A stretch of 64,000 nt of DNA from Phlegmacium glaucopus (GCA_015039465.1 MU130381.1:793108-857107); one strand, 5' to 3'. Shown: positions 22,217 to 36,682, counted from the first letter of the stretch. Notes: generated from the letters alone by a model not told the origin. Numbers and translations: made by a program.

Positions 22217-22914
22217 AGTGTTCAAGTTTTCAAGTTGGGTGAATATCAAGGAACCATCTTACTATATATGGTTAGGACATACACTGGCAACGGGACCAGA
22301 CATGCAAAATTGTCGATATCTACCACTTCCCACCACCTCCCAGGCGTTTTGTTGTACTAAAGAAATCAATCTGGAAAGAAATTTGAGAGCGGATGAACTA
22401 CAAACTGCAAAATACACTGTTTTTTTGCTTGGTGTAAACATTGATCCCATTCAGGAACATGACTGTACCCGCTTCAAAAATGCTGGTTCTTGGTACGACA
22501 AAATAGGATACATGTTCCTTTGTACCCGACTTTCGGCTGAATGCCTTCATGACCTGCCTGGGACGGCGTTTTGCATCACTCGTTTTTTTTCATAAAAATT
22601 CGGTCATTGCCCGACATCGCCATTTCTTAGTCAAAAAAATTGATATTTTCACTGAAGGTGCCAATGGGATCTGAGAATGGTTCTGTAAATTATCATATAA
22701 CTTTTGTGGCTCAGTATAAACGATCCATGAAAGTTTTGCATGTCCCAACACATATATATACTAGTAGTATGTAATATCAATGCGTTGATCTCATTTTCAG
22801 TTCGTGCATACATTTTTGCGTTTTCTGGGTCGTAGAAATACAATTGTGTGCAACGATTAAAAAAACATCTATCTCTTTTAAAGTGCACCAACAGATGTAT
22901 TTCAATGGGAGAGT
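22217..22914. other. HNH gene promoter and carrier gene 3' region
   Basis: About 700 bp, AT-rich around 22570-22800. The plus-strand open frame near 22122-22595 shows no domain; I see nothing else. Confidence 0.5.
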
Positions 22915-24165
22915 CTACTCTGAATATCCATCATCCTCCCTCACCCTTGGATGTATATTCTCAATGACAGAGCTGACGCGTTCGTACACCGCAAAGACAA
23001 TAGCCTGGCCGGGAGCAACACGCAGCACCCGTGGAGTGATGCCCTTGTAGAAAGAGCTTACACCTTCTGTCTTCCACATATCCGCTGCGATGGTAGAAAT
23101 ACGCTGGAAGGCCGTTTGACCAGGTACCGCAGTAGCCTTTTGCAGACCTATGTGGCGCAATACGTAAGGGGGTGGGCGACAAGGGCTGCGTTCGCAGTTT
23201 TTCACTTACGTGTCTTGATAGTATCAATTGGTGCATTGGAGAAGGGGCCCATAGCACCAGAAATCAGACCAATTATCATATGTTGGTACGAAGGGAGATC
23301 AACAAGGTCGGGCTGCATTTTGTGTGCAAATTTTTTGATCTCTTGGTACGCGGTGAAATTCGCACCTAAGGGAAAATTTCGACATCATTAATATTGCGCC
23401 ATATGTTGACTGGGATCCTTGCGCACCCTGGTTGGTAGCTTGTCTTAAGGCTGTGAGAGAAACACCACGGTAAAGTGCTGTAACTCCTTCCTCTCGAACA
23501 ATGGTATATACGGCATGCCCAGCATTCCGGTATCGAGGGGTTTCCAATGGGTCCGCTAAAGAATGCCTTTGAGCTTGCAGGCGAATCTTTACGACCTCCA
23601 TAGGTGTTACGACGGCGACAGCCTCCGTTGTTCCAGCACCCAAGCCAGCTGCAACGCAAAAAATCGTTAAGCATGAAACCAAGGCCGCGAAAGGGGCACT
23701 CAATATACCGATAAATATATTTCCTACACTGGTCGTCCCGGTCTCTTTATCTGCTAACCAATCTTTATATGCTTCGAAACTGGCGAACCGGATGGCCATC
23801 TTAGGAACGATGCCCGCCAAAACGGCACCAAGGCCCTTGTACAATGCGAGGGGTGTCTCGCGTTTTGCGATGTACGCTCCGGTAGCGAGAAAGCCTCGGG
23901 GTTTTGTCTGAGAGTCATGTTAGACCTTTATTGACCAATAGTTTAATCTCGACTCACGCCAGGCATACGTCCCGACCTAGATAGCTGCATCCGGACCTTG
24001 ATGGTGTCGAGCGGCTGACATACAAGCTAAGAAATGAACTGCTCATTATGCCTGGATCAAAAATTGAGTTCTTTGATAACTCACCGCTTCACATCCCCCG
24101 GCCATACCCCCAGCGATGATGTGGGTGGCGAAACCGACTGGTTTCTTGTTACTGATTCGAGACAT
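22915..24165 (-). CDS. SFC1: Mitochondrial succinate/fumarate carrier (Sfc1/Acr1-like)
   Basis: Starts MSRISNKKPVGFATHIIAGG and ends IHPRVREDDGYSE. The three mitochondrial-carrier repeats are visible through their P-x-D/E-x-x-K/R signatures: QPLDTIKVRMQLS, TPMEVVKIRLQAQ and APIDTIKTRLQ. Diagnostic text for the succinate/fumarate branch includes AGLGAGTTEAVAVVTPMEVV and RYRNAGHAVYTIVREEGVTA followed by LYRGVSLTALRQATNQ. In yeast this carrier exchanges cytosolic succinate for mitochondrial fumarate and links the glyoxylate cycle to gluconeogenesis during growth on C2 compounds. Intron 23649-23708 is 60 bp and stop-free, so the raw frame runs through it. The gene diverges from the homeodomain gene (259 bp between starts). 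Confidence 0.93.
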
Positions 24166-24424
24166 TGCTCAGGGGTAAAGACGGTCGATGTCGATGGTCG
24201 TGCGCGACCAAAGCCCAGTGTTGGTTAAGAATGCAGAGAGACTATTTTATCATGTGAAATGTCCTGCTGCTTCCGAGTTGCTTCCGTTCCCTTCATGTTT
24301 GCGGTACTAAGTAAGCACAAATTGTCTGAGGTTGATATTCCCCTTTATCCCCGATCATGGATTTTCACAAGGTAATCAGATCCATCAAAATTATGTACAA
24401 CGGACACATCCTTCCTCAGATATC

Positions 24425-25436
24425 ATGGACACCACCTTCGAGTCCAGCAACAAAGCCGTGCACAATAGAAGACGCCTTAAACAAGAAGCACTAGACATTC
24501 TTGAAGGTAAATCTAAAACTAGATGATTGAACCACACCAATTACCCACTATGCCACCTGAGATTATTTTCAAAAAGTCAGTCAAAATCCAAGTTGTACAG
24601 AAAAGGAAGCTTTACTGGAAAGAATAAAGGTCATATAATATGGATGAAATGCTAAAGAGTCCTAATGATAGAACTTTTATCTAGGCAATTCCAGGATGTG
24701 AGGATTATGATACAGGTCGCATGATGGGTTGGTTTTCATACCGTCGTCAACGAATTCGAATGAAACAGAGGAAGGAGCAAGCTCTACATCCCGACAATCA
24801 TAACGATCCTCGTAAGCTTTTCAGACGGATCACATACTTGATTGGTTGATCTTTTTTTTTGTTATGGTTATCACAGGTTTCCCATCTTTAACACCAACTG
24901 CTATCCAACATTTGACTGTTCTAGCAAGCAATCAACTTCACCCATCCTCGGAGCTATTAAAAACCTGGGCAGCACTTCTGGCAAGCAGTGGTGCCAAAGA
25001 GCAAGATGTGGCTCACTGGATTCACCACCGAAATCAAGAGCAGCAGATCCAACACTTTCCAACACCATCAGACACTACCATGACGCCCGAACCTTCAGCG
25101 ACTTCCCAGTCGCCGAGGCAGCATACCTTTCCAGGAGTATATAAGCAAGAAACAACGACATCGCCTGTCATGCCAGCATTACAGTTACATCCTTATGAGC
25201 ATGCATCCCCTTCAGAACCATCACCAACATCACCGTCAACCTCACATAATGATCACATGTTACAGCTAAACAAACGCCCTCAGTTACAAGCCATTGTTCA
25301 TGGGGTGCGTGACGCCCTTGCAAGCCCTCAGACAACGTCGAAAGAAGCACCCAAAACAGCTGCTGAATTTGAAGCAATGTTTTCTCCGTTTGAACAGCGG
25401 ATATCCCTTCTGCTTCGTGCACTTGAAACAACATGA
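24425..25436 (+). CDS. Double homeodomain-like protein (putative transcription factor)
   Basis: Four exons (24425-24506, 24562-24629, 24685-24811, 24877-25436) join in frame to 278 residues. Residues about 13-75 read as an atypical homeodomain: basic NRRRLKQEALDILEDYFQ, a helix around CTEKEALLERIKAIPGC, then a recognition-helix-like segment GRMMGWFSYRRQRIRMKQRK (W-F-x-x-R-R). A second, more divergent unit follows in exon 4: LTPTAIQHLTVLASNQLHP, LLKTWAALLASSG, and DVAHWIHHRNQEQQ, where W-I-x-x-R takes the place of WFxNR. The rest is Ser/Thr/Pro/Gln-rich and ends FEQRISLLLRALETT, a possible amphipathic helix. Nuclear DNA binding is inferred. It resembles neither HD1/HD2 mating proteins nor a named factor that I can place. 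Confidence 0.7.
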
Positions 25437-25765
25437 TTGATTACTCTTTTACTTTCAAGTTGGTGCGCTACTTGATCAGTAGTAATAAACCCTTGCATCT
25501 ACGATCTGACTTTTTATATCTAGTTTAAATGCTTTGTGTTGCTATAGTTGCTCTCCCTCTGTAATCATTTCTCTCAAGAAATAATTTGTACCTATATTTC
25601 ACATGTTCCGCGCATATACAGTACTATTTCTTAAGGCCATACAAGAAATACAACAATAGGTTGGCCTATTATGATAGTATTATATTGCCAAGCAAACTAT
25701 ATGATATACAAGCAGTAAACGGTATTTGAATAAAAATGTCCAAGAATAAAAGGGCAAAACCCCAG
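25437..25765. other. Convergent 3' region, homeodomain gene / SWR1
   Basis: AT-rich, without ORFs worth calling; it likely holds both 3' UTRs. Confidence 0.6.
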
Positions 25766-28700
25766 CTACAACCTCCAATCTCTGAAAAAATCATAATCAT
25801 CCTCCACAAAAGCAAGCATATAATCAACCACAGTTCCACCTGCCTCTTCTTGATCTTCATCGTCAACACCTCCAGCTTCTGCAGTTGCTAGGTCTTCATC
25901 GAGCATAGCTGTAACATCCGCCGGAGTAGCTGATCCAGAGATAGCATGTCCGTTCTCTGGCGCCTCTCCTCCACCGAAATCGTCTTCGTCAGCACCCACA
26001 AGTGATATCTCCTCCCGCGCAGCAACAGCAGCTGCATGTCTGTCTTCTGCATCTTCAAAATCGCCCAAGGCCTTGGTCAGAGCACTCTCATCGTTGAAGA
26101 GAGAACGCCAATCAAATTCTCCCTTCTGGATGACTAGATCATCCAAGGACCGTTTCTGGTTGGCCTTGCGAAGCATGGCTTCTTCGACGGTGTGCTGTGA
26201 CACGAAGCGATAGATGTGTACGTCACGGATTTGACCAATACGATGCGCACTGTGCACGAAGGGTTTGCATCAAAGTGAAGGAAATAAAATGAGTGACAAG
26301 ACGTACCGATCCTCACATTGTCTATCCATCTGTGGATTGAAATCACTGTCGTAGAAAACCACAGTATCAGCTCCAGTTAAACTATGGAAAACGGGTATCA
26401 GCATAGAAAAAGGGAATAACCCGGAAAAACAAACATACTTGATGCCTACTCCCCCTGACCGTGACGACGAAATGAAACAAAAAATCCTGGGATCAGCATT
26501 GAATCGTTCCGTGATGTACTGTCGATCTTCAATCTTCGTAGCCCCATCCAGCCGCAAGTAGAGATAACCATGAAAATTCAAGAAGATCTCTAGGATATCA
26601 AGAATCCGCGTCATTTGGGTGAATATCAGGAAGCGATGACCACCAGCTTTCTTTTCTCGCAGCAGATCTGCTAATCTCTGGAGTTTTCCACAATCATATT
26701 GAAGGAGCAGAGGATCAGGAAATGCAATTTGTAGCTTGACACTAGCAGGGTGCAGGAGGTCATCGAAGTTTGCAGGTTGCGAGACGATGGCATCTTCATA
26801 ACCCGACAATGCGATACGAGGCATATCCAAGGCAACGACGGGAGGGGTGACAAATGCGAAACGATCAACAAGCTTGGACATGTCGTTAGCGCGAGTCTTG
26901 TACGACTTAACAGCTTGATTGACTCGATCCACGCTTTCCATGTAGGCAAGTCGACAATCAAGATCGGAGAACGGGACAATGGGCTGGGACATCCGAATGA
27001 CAACGGAGAGACATTCCTCGCTGTAGATTGGGATGTGAGCACAGCGGAGCTTGTTAAGATAGGCGATGTGAGCCCAACGAGCAATAGCATTGGCTCGTTG
27101 GACGTATGCCGAGTATTTGCGGAAGCCCTCAATGGTACGAGTATCTTTCGGCGGCGGTTCACCCGGAACGTCTGAAAAGTAAGGAAGGTTGGTGGTACCA
27201 TCAAGTCGTCGTGTTTCAACAGCTGTAAGCAAAGAGACGTCCTGACGGTCGATAAACTGTAGTCCCACTAAATCAAGGTTCACATTCTCCTGATTCTCGC
27301 TCAGTAGTCGTCGCCGAATGAGTAACTCCTTGATCTCGAAATCGGCGATGGCCGATCGCTGCATAGCGAAGGAGGTGACAATTGGACGAACTTCAAAGAG
27401 ATCTGGATGGTTGCAAACTTTACGCAGCTGCATCAGAATATTCGCGATTTTTTGATATACGCCCGACTCCAAAGCATCCCTGGTCTGTGCCCGAGACATA
27501 AACTCGTCGTAAAGGAAACGTTGCCGTTTGGATAATGGACAGAGAATGAGATGTTCATATTTGCTGGGAAGTTCCTTTTCAACATCTCGCTTGAGTCGAC
27601 GGAGGAGATAAGGTCGTAGCACAGTGTGTAACTTAGAAACGCGCTGCATAGTTTCATCGTCAAGGACGTTGCCCATTTCAATTGCTTTTTCCAATGGATC
27701 TGAGGTGGGAAGCATTCTGAGATGTAAAGAAAGGAAGTAGACTAAGAGAAAACGTACTGGAAAACCATTCGCCAAACTCTTTCAAATTGGCAAAATTAGC
27801 GCCTGACATCAAAAACTGGAGGAGTGCCCAGAGTTCCGTCAAATTGTTCTGCAGTGGTGTTCCAGTCAAAAGTAGACGTCGATAGGATCTGAACATAAGG
27901 AGAATGTTCCAACGTTGCGATTTAAAGTTCTTAATCATATGTGCTTCGTCAAGAATCATGTAATACCATGCTTTTCGTTTGAAGATGTGTGCATCCTTGC
28001 TAGCGAGAGTGTACGACGTTATGCAGACGTTAAAATGATGCTTGTCATTCCAGCCTTGCCGAAGTTCTTTCCGTCGTTTTGTGCTGCCATGATAGCTCAA
28101 AATCCTGAATCCAGGCAAGAATTTCTTGAACTCCATTTCCCAGTTCAGCAGAACACTTGTTGGGACAACCTGGTACAATTACATATAAAATCGATCAACT
28201 CAAGTCTGAGGGTGGAGGTACTCACGATAAGATGTGGGCCCCATATGCCGCGATCGCAGGCTAGGTGGGCAAGTAAAGCAATAGTCTGTATCGTTTTTCT
28301 GTGGTAAAGTGTGAGACAGGAACAGAACACCGAGAGAAGTACACACGGACCCTAAGCCCATTTCATCCGCCAATATACCATTCAGTTTGTTCACATGCAA
28401 ACTTACAAGCCATTCTAGTCCAGATTGTTGGTATGGGCGGAGTACTCCACGAAGTAGGAGAGGAGGCGTGACTTTGCTATTGAGATCCCAATCTACAGGT
28501 GCGACAGCGTATGGCTTGAGATAATCAGGAATTTGTGCCTCGATATCCTGTTCCATATCTTCGAAATCCTCTTCATTGGCCTGAGTATCATCAACTGTCT
28601 CTGTCGGATCCTCTAGGTCATTATCAGGAGATTTGCTTGGAGTAACATCAAGGTTGTCTACAGAAGCAAGGCCAACCGTTTCGACCAGTGATCGCTCTTC

Positions 28701-31313
28701 CTCCAAATCTGGCAGGTTATCTGGGAGTTCGTCCAGTTGAGACTGAGAATCAAAGGCCACATGCCTTCCTGCGGATTGAGACGCATGCGATGTATCTTCC
28801 TCCAATTTATCGTCGCTGGAATTACGAGATATGGATTCGGAGTTCGCCACTTCGTGGTTTGTCGATAATTGGTTGATATTGATATGAAGTCGTTGTGGAG
28901 AACTTTCAGGATCAGGAATTAGGTCTGCAAAGGATGGGGACGGAGATGAAGGGGAATGCATTATCATATCCTCATCAGCGAGAGAACCCAACATGTGTGG
29001 ACTGACGGACTCCTCAATGTCTTCCTGCACTGGAAGACTAAAGGTAGTCGTGTCTGGCGTGGCAGATCTGCTTGTCGGAGAAGCATGCCGCCTGCTCAAG
29101 CCACCCAAGAGCATAACAGAGTCTACTGCATCATCTTCATTTTCATCCTCTTTTTCGTCGTCGTCTTCTTCGTCGCCTTCGCCCTCATCTTCATCTTCAC
29201 TGCCACGCATTGAAACGTCACCCGTCAAAGCGTCTATACTTCTAGCATCATCGATTCCTTCATCTTCATCCTCATCTTCGGTTTCCTCGTCCTCGTCTCC
29301 GTCCCCTTCATTTTCATTTTCTTCCTCTTCATCCAAGCCTAAATTCTCCACGCTGCTCCCACGGCTAGAGCCATACAAGTCGCCTCGTGATAAATCACCA
29401 TGCTGTGTTTCCAGAATCTGTCCCGACTGATCAAGTATAGCATCTAGGTGAGCATGACCACGTTTAAGTTCTTCAGCTTCGAGCTCCAAGCGGTGTTTTT
29501 CTCGTATATGCTTTACGAGAACATGAGCGAGCACCCTGATAAATATATCACTGAAAACTTACGAAAATAGCCTTTTTCCATTCTCCAACCACAAGTTTCA
29601 TAGTGGACTTGGCGAGATTACGCACTCTACGTTCCTCTGCTTCTTTAGCTTTGATCTTTCTTGCCTCTTGGTTATCGAAATGAGTCTGGATTTTGTTGGC
29701 TATTTGCGATGCAATTTGTTTCCCAAGAGACTTTTTCGGCCTCAAGCGAGCCTTAACAACGACAGCCTTCAGGACATCATCCCAAACATCCGTCGAAGTG
29801 CGTTGTGGAGGGTGGTATTCGCTGTCATCACGCTTGGTGCCGAAAAGAGTCTGTGTGCCTGGAAGGAATCGTCCATCACGACGAAATTGTGCAACGCGCT
29901 CCAAGATCTCGGCTTCAACCCCTGCATCCCGTTCAAGAGTGGCGAGGGCAAGGTCTGGCTCGTCCTCGCCAAGGCAAGTGTAGGAGGAAAGAAGGCTATT
30001 CAGCGACCAATTAAACTTTGGGAGTCGGGGCCGTTGTCGGGGGTTTGTCAGCGTCAACGGAGGCCGACGAACGATCAGTCGGACGCGTTTGACATTGCTT
30101 TTTGGAGGTGAGGGAGGTGCTGTCAGTAAAGGCGTCTGTGGCGTCTGGAGAGATCCCAGGTTCGGCAGTGGAGGTTTCTGCGAGGGAGATGTTCAATGCT
30201 TTCCCAAGATGTTCCGATTCAAAACTTACTTTGACTTTGACAGGCTCGGGTGGCGGCTTCCTCGCATCAGGCTCCTTTAGTCGCTTACTCCTTCGTGAGA
30301 GACTGGCAGATATAGGCTCGTCTAGAAGAGAAGTAGGCGGACAAGGTGTGTGTCCATTTATTGACAGAGGGGCAAACTTTGCTTGCTTCTCACGATTTTC
30401 AGATATGGTAGTGGATATTCTCGTTTCTTTCTTCCCCCTCTGAGATAATATCGACGTTACTTGGTGAGGAGATGTTGGCTTTATTTGCGCTCCCAAGGCA
30501 ATAGGGTCGATTGGCAGGGAAACTTCTTTCCCATTCAGGTCCATCTCATTCGCATTTTCCTTCTCCTTCTCCGCTTTTTTCTCCCTCTCAAGCTCCTTCT
30601 CCTCCTCTGTCTCTTGCTCTCTCTCCTTACCCTTGCCTTTGTCGCCACGAGCGCTGGCTAGGCTATCCCATATAGCAGCTGTGTTCGGAGCCTTTGGCTT
30701 GGGCTTACGTTTAGAAGGTAGGGGTGGTAACGGAGCAGAGACTGAGGCGCTGGTTAGCATCTGCCGACGCTCCGAATGAGCCTTCCGTGTTTGACGAGAA
30801 GGACCAGCGGTGGGGACAGCCTTGTCGATAAGATCATAGCGAGATTTATACTATGAAGTTGAAGATGGTATCAGGAGAGTTATGATGCAATACAAGGACA
30901 CAGACCTCTCGAAAAACATTGGTGTTATCTTCTTTGGCTTCCTGAAACATTTCACGTTACATTCTGCTCGTTTGATAAAGACGTGTAGGTATGTACCTCA
31001 GGATTGTACCCAAGCATCATAGTAAAGTTTTCCATATGAAACAATTCCCTAACCTATATATCATATGCGTGAAAACCGATACAGAAGAAGAAGAAATGAA
31101 ATTATAACATACCAATGTATCGTGTCTCTTAGTTACCTTGGTCAGTAACTCCTGCCTTTCTCCGAGCAACCTGGCCCGTTCAGCGTCCATCATCTGCTCC
31201 GTGACTACCAAGGTTTTGTCAGGAATGGGCCGTTTAGAACGTGACGTTGCATTGCCATCCGTGATGTTGAGGTCCAAGGCGAGCTTGCCCGACCCACGCT
31301 TACTCCTCGTCAT
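25766..31313 (-). CDS. SWR1: SWR1 chromatin-remodelling ATPase (Snf2 family)
   Basis: A roughly 5.5-kb multi-exon gene. The first in-frame ATG is 31313 (MTRSKRGSGKLALDLNITDG); the frame extends further up only from a TTG. Order: basic, Pro/Lys-rich N-terminus (30.0-30.8 kb); HSA domain (29.55-29.85 kb, VWDDVLKAVVVKARLRPKKS, then NLAKSTMKLVVGEWKKAI); a very acidic linker (29.1-29.4 kb on the minus strand, Glu/Asp runs); LRPYQQSGLEWLVSLHVNKL; the ATPase with NGILADEMGLGKT-type Walker A split by an intron, motif II DEAH in ILDEAHMIKNF and LLLTGTPLQNNL; the long insertion typical of the INO80/SWR1 class; then helicase-C HRFLIFTQMTRILDILEIFL, GVGINLTGADTVVFYDSDFN and AHRIGQIRDVHIYRFVS. SWR1 swaps H2A for H2A.Z at promoters. 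Intron near 26383-26438 is stop-free. C-terminus is acidic and ends DDYDFFRDWRL. Confidence 0.95.
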
Positions 31314-31984
31314 GGAGGCCCTGGTTCGTCCAATTTCAAGGCTGGAGGCGTTGACTTCCTTTGAGGGCACACAAGGCGACCGATAGGCCAATACTAGGCC
31401 AAGAACTCAATGCCACCACACCGCCCTCTCGTATTGCTCGCAACGGTGCGAATTTGTAAGACCCTAACTGTCGATCTCCGGAGATTCTGGATGGTTCGCG
31501 ACAATTCTTGGACAGCACGAGAGCTATTTAAACCAGGATGCCGGTGGAAATTGTGTTGCAAGGTATTTCCGCAGACGCGCTGTGTTTGAAGGAAACGAAG
31601 GGGCATGATTTTTTTTGGTGTCTGATACGCTTTATTTGGTGACTCCAAACACTAAGCAATGAATTTTCACAGAGTTCAGACTCGTGACCTAACAGTTCAT
31701 TCCAAAAAAACAATGATATTGGTACTGGGTACAGAAATAAAGACGGAATAACAACAACGACAACAGGGGTAGTGTATTAAAGACAGGGTAATCTTCGTGA
31801 TTTCCAACCAACGGAGGATGGAAGGGTATCAACGGAAAGAGGAAATGTACCATACAGAGTCTTTCGAGTAATGCGACCGAGATAAAGTGATCGCAACATG
31901 TGCAGTACATCATACATCAGGGGGGTGGTGGTGGTACATCATACCCAATTTTTATAGGAGAGACACAGAATTCAAAGGCTTTGA
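31314..31984. other. SWR1 5' region and PKA gene 3' region
   Basis: Contains a short G-rich repeat (GGGGGGTGGTGGTGG, about 31920-31934) and no supported gene. It cannot be excluded that SWR1 has an upstream non-coding or short coding exon here. Confidence 0.45.
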
Positions 31985-33454
<1,470 letters not shown>

Positions 33455-33658
33455 GAACTTGGAGGGGGTCGGTTGATAATACAAAAGATGATGGTGGCAA
33501 AACTTACAAAGAAACAATTGTCACCGTGAAGGCTTGCATTGTTCAATTTGACAGGATCTGATCAACGAATTCGAGAAGAAGACCACTATAATCACGTGAT
33601 TTAGTACAAGAATCCCTTTTAGTCATGGTAACTTATACAAGACGGCATTGTACTACCG

Positions 33659-35644
33659 TCAAGATCGGAAATGGACACTCAAAGGCAAGTTGTGAATGCA
33701 AGCCTTGCAAGCCTTGTCTACCCTGACAAGGGTTGTCTTGAACTCCTCCCACCCAGCACCGCAGCCATCCAAAATCGATCTCTCCCCTATTAAAATCAAA
33801 AGTGCATGCCGTGTGCGAGGATGTTCCTCTGGAAGAGCCTGGGAGCAAGAAGTTCGACATAGCATGAGAACGCGGATCAAAAGTGTTCCATCAACTCACA
33901 TCTAACAATCCAAATAAATCAAGATTTGAAGACCCTGGTTTTCCATTTGCATGTCTACGATCAGAACACAAAGTCGTTATTGATGAGCTCATCTCAAGAA
34001 GAAGGCCAGCGAGCTCTGGATCGAATTCGTCGGGCATGGTCGTAGGTGAAGCTTCAACCTCATCATCAACCTCAACCAGACTCTCTAGGTCAAGTTGCAA
34101 ATCGAGAAGACGCCTTAAAATAGCTCCGACGTCCACGCTCAAGCAAAGTCCGAGTGCTCTACATGCCAGCAAGGCTAAGAGAATCCAAAGATAATGAGAG
34201 ACCTTGCCTTCATCATTGATGCAAAATTCGTCAAGCGTAAGAGGATTGAAATAAACAAGCTGAGAATGTTCAAACAAGGGGTGATCTCCAGGAATAAGTG
34301 GCAATGCCTGACGTAGATGAGTCAAAAACTCCTTGAGGTCGCCTTCGGTAAGCAGAACAGGTGTTAAGATGTGGAGGGCTTCGGCAGCCGTCCAGGATAC
34401 CCGATCATTATCGTTGATATCCAAAGTGAAACCATATTGTGTTAGGAGCTGGGCATTTGTGAGATCGTCGCCATATGTGTTGAATATTTCGGTGAGCGGG
34501 GGGATGCACGCATTGGAAACCATCTCATAATAAATGTCATGACTGTTGCCTTTGGGCCCTAATTGAGTATCGCCATTGGTAGAACCAAGTCTCTGATGCC
34601 CTTGGTTGGAATTATCGTCACGGTCGTGTTGGCATTCATCCAGTGATCCACAATCTGGGCAAACGTTGTAATCGCTCTAAGACTAGTTTAAGTGCTGAGA
34701 AAATACGAGTTCGCCTGACAGAAGACCCACCTCGAGATGCACATGGTTTTCTTGAATATGATTAAACCTGTACGAATAACGCAGTCAGACATCGCCGAAT
34801 TAATCAGCGAGAACTACCAACGCATCGGCAATGGGAACCATAGAAAGTCCATGATAGGCATCAACTAGAAAGGCTCTAGATGACACGAGCGAGAACGATC
34901 TATAGTAACCATACAAAGATGGTGTTCTATCTGATGTAGGGCCTCGCCAGAGATCGAGATGATCTAGGAGTAGCGGGACAACTACATGGTGGTAATACGT
35001 GCATATCGTATCCTGGAAAATCCATTATCATTGGCAACTTCACTACGCTGGAGGCAATGCTACGTACGATCAAAGTGGAACCATCTTCTGGTACTGCAAG
35101 GAGAATTCTTTCTACCGAAGTACCTCTGAGCCATCGCAGTGCCTCTAATCCGTCTTTAGCATCGTCTTGGTTGGTGCTTTGATCCCAAAACAAAGGAAGG
35201 TCGATGATCTCAGTGGGCAGTGACTGCAGGTATCCATGCCATTTTGACTGGTTTCCCTTTAAACTATGCCAAAATCAGACGATCGCGTTTCAGAAGATAG
35301 ATCTTTACTTACATTTCTATATAAAGTGCAAGTGACAATGACAACTGTGCGTCTAAACCATAGGGAACGACGGAGATGAGACCTGACAGTGAACAAGATC
35401 GGACGGACAAAACCAAGTCCTTAGGTATCTTTACCACTTTGGAAAATCTCCATGAGTAGAAAGCATCGCCTACGCGAGAGATGGTGCACGTACAAGTTAT
35501 TTTAGGAGGTATGAAACTATCCACGGAATAAACACCAATAGCGCTATCCCTTTCTTCGACTAATAGCCGCGAATCGAACCAGATAGGATGAGGTTTGCTT
35601 GCGCACCATTGAAGCAAGATACGGCTCCGATCAGTTTCAGGCAT
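33659..35644 (-). CDS. SET-domain protein lysine methyltransferase (SETD6/RKM-like)
   Basis: ATG 35644 gives MPETDRSRILLQWCASKPHP. The split SET domain is recognisable from DSFIPPKITLVKIPKDLVLS (joined over the 57-bp intron 35437-35493) and SVRSCSL through SSRAFLVDAYHGLSMVPIAD, a cysteine-containing insert (NVCPDCGSLDECQHD), and then FNTYGDDLTNAQLLTQYGF, the NTYG-LSNAELL-YGF signature of this class. The C-terminal part is helical, with an acidic linker (LVEVDDEVEA), and the last exon (33659-33838) ends CIHNLPLSVHFRS. Relatives methylate ribosomal or transcription-related proteins; the substrate here is unknown. It diverges from the Cox14-like gene with only 185 bp between the two start codons. 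Confidence 0.85.
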
Positions 35645-35829
35645 CAATTACAACAAACATATAATATTTAGGCCAGGCTAAGAACATTCGAAAGCTTCCT
35701 CCGACGTCGACGCGTTGGTTGAGATTTGGGAAGCAGGTCAATGTGCGGCCAAATTTACCCAAACAAAAGATCTTGGTCACAGTCATGCGAAACTAGTGTT
35801 GTTATTCAATTCAACGGTTCCGAAATCCT

Positions 35830-36239
35830 ATGGCACGACTACCGTTGTCAGATATTCTCCATCGAGGTGTGGTATACTCCTTAGCTGGATTGTCAGTCTA
35901 CGCAGTAGTCATGTCGGTATTAATACATCGAGATACGATGCAAAGAGGGCGAGGTGCGTGACAAATAACTGTCCTAAACAAATGCTCATTCACCGAGTCA
36001 ATAGACGTACGTTGTTCTACTATTCGCAGCCGTATATGTGTAAATGAAATTTCCCCCCGGTAGATCATAACTGAGCGAGAAGCTCAGGGCTTGCCAACGA
36101 CTTTTAAAAAAGAGGTACATATCCTCGTACGGTTCGTCCTTGGAAACCTTGGAAACTGACTCCCTATTATTAGGAACGCACAGAAGAGGTGGAGCAAACC
36201 CTGGCTGAACAGGCATTGGCCATTTTTAGAAAAAAGTAA
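35830..36239 (+). CDS. Small single-span membrane protein, Cox14-like assembly factor
   Basis: Three exons (35830-35953, 36083-36114, 36174-36239) join in frame to 73 residues. The peptide opens MARLPLSDILHRGVVYSLAG, continues LSVYAVVMSVLIHRDTMQRG and, after the splice, RAQGLPTTFKKE and EERTEEVEQTLAEQALAIFR. One membrane helix (about 13-31) is followed by a charged tail, the layout of fungal Cox14, which acts with Cox1 in mitochondrial cytochrome c oxidase assembly. The R-G-V-V-Y-S-L-A-G-L helix start and a following RxG motif fit that family by memory only. The acceptor at 36082 has a weak pyrimidine tract; other acceptors create stops or shift frame. Too short and spliced to be found by ORF length. 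Confidence 0.6.
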
Positions 36240-36682
36240 TTCAGTGCATCAGGTATGGACGCTTCCGATGTTCAAGGATTAATTTCCACTATTCACTAAA
36301 CAGTTCTTTGGTTTGGAGCTTTGGCTGGCTTATTCTGAAGCTATACAATTGCACGGTTACGGTGGAAAACATTTATCCAACACACTACTGCCCCCTTAGT
36401 TCCGCCATGTAAGAGTTAAATTATTCAGTCAAGTATATATTAGCAATCCACGTATGCTAGAGTTGGCGAGAGAAGAGCTATTACGGACATGAGTTAATGT
36501 TGTCTACTAGTATAAAGCCGAAAGGGAGATAAAATTAGGTCGAGATATCCGAAAATTAGTGTCCCAAAATATAGAACAAAAATAAAGAGGGTAGACGACG
36601 AATAGGGAAAAATAGGCACGGCGAGATTCAAAATTTGAAAAAATATAGTAAACTGCTGGAAGAGACGGCCACGAGGATTAAT
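36240..36682. other. Intergenic, convergent 3' regions
   Basis: Between the Cox14-like gene and the GNAT gene. AT-rich with short poly-A tracts; nothing else seen. Confidence 0.5.

Noticed and set aside
24510..24561. tRNA-like box sequences on the minus strand (TGGCATAGTGGGT and GGTTCAATC) in intron 1 of the homeodomain gene
   Set aside because: The two boxes are only about 11 bases apart, far too close for a tRNA, and no cloverleaf can be drawn.
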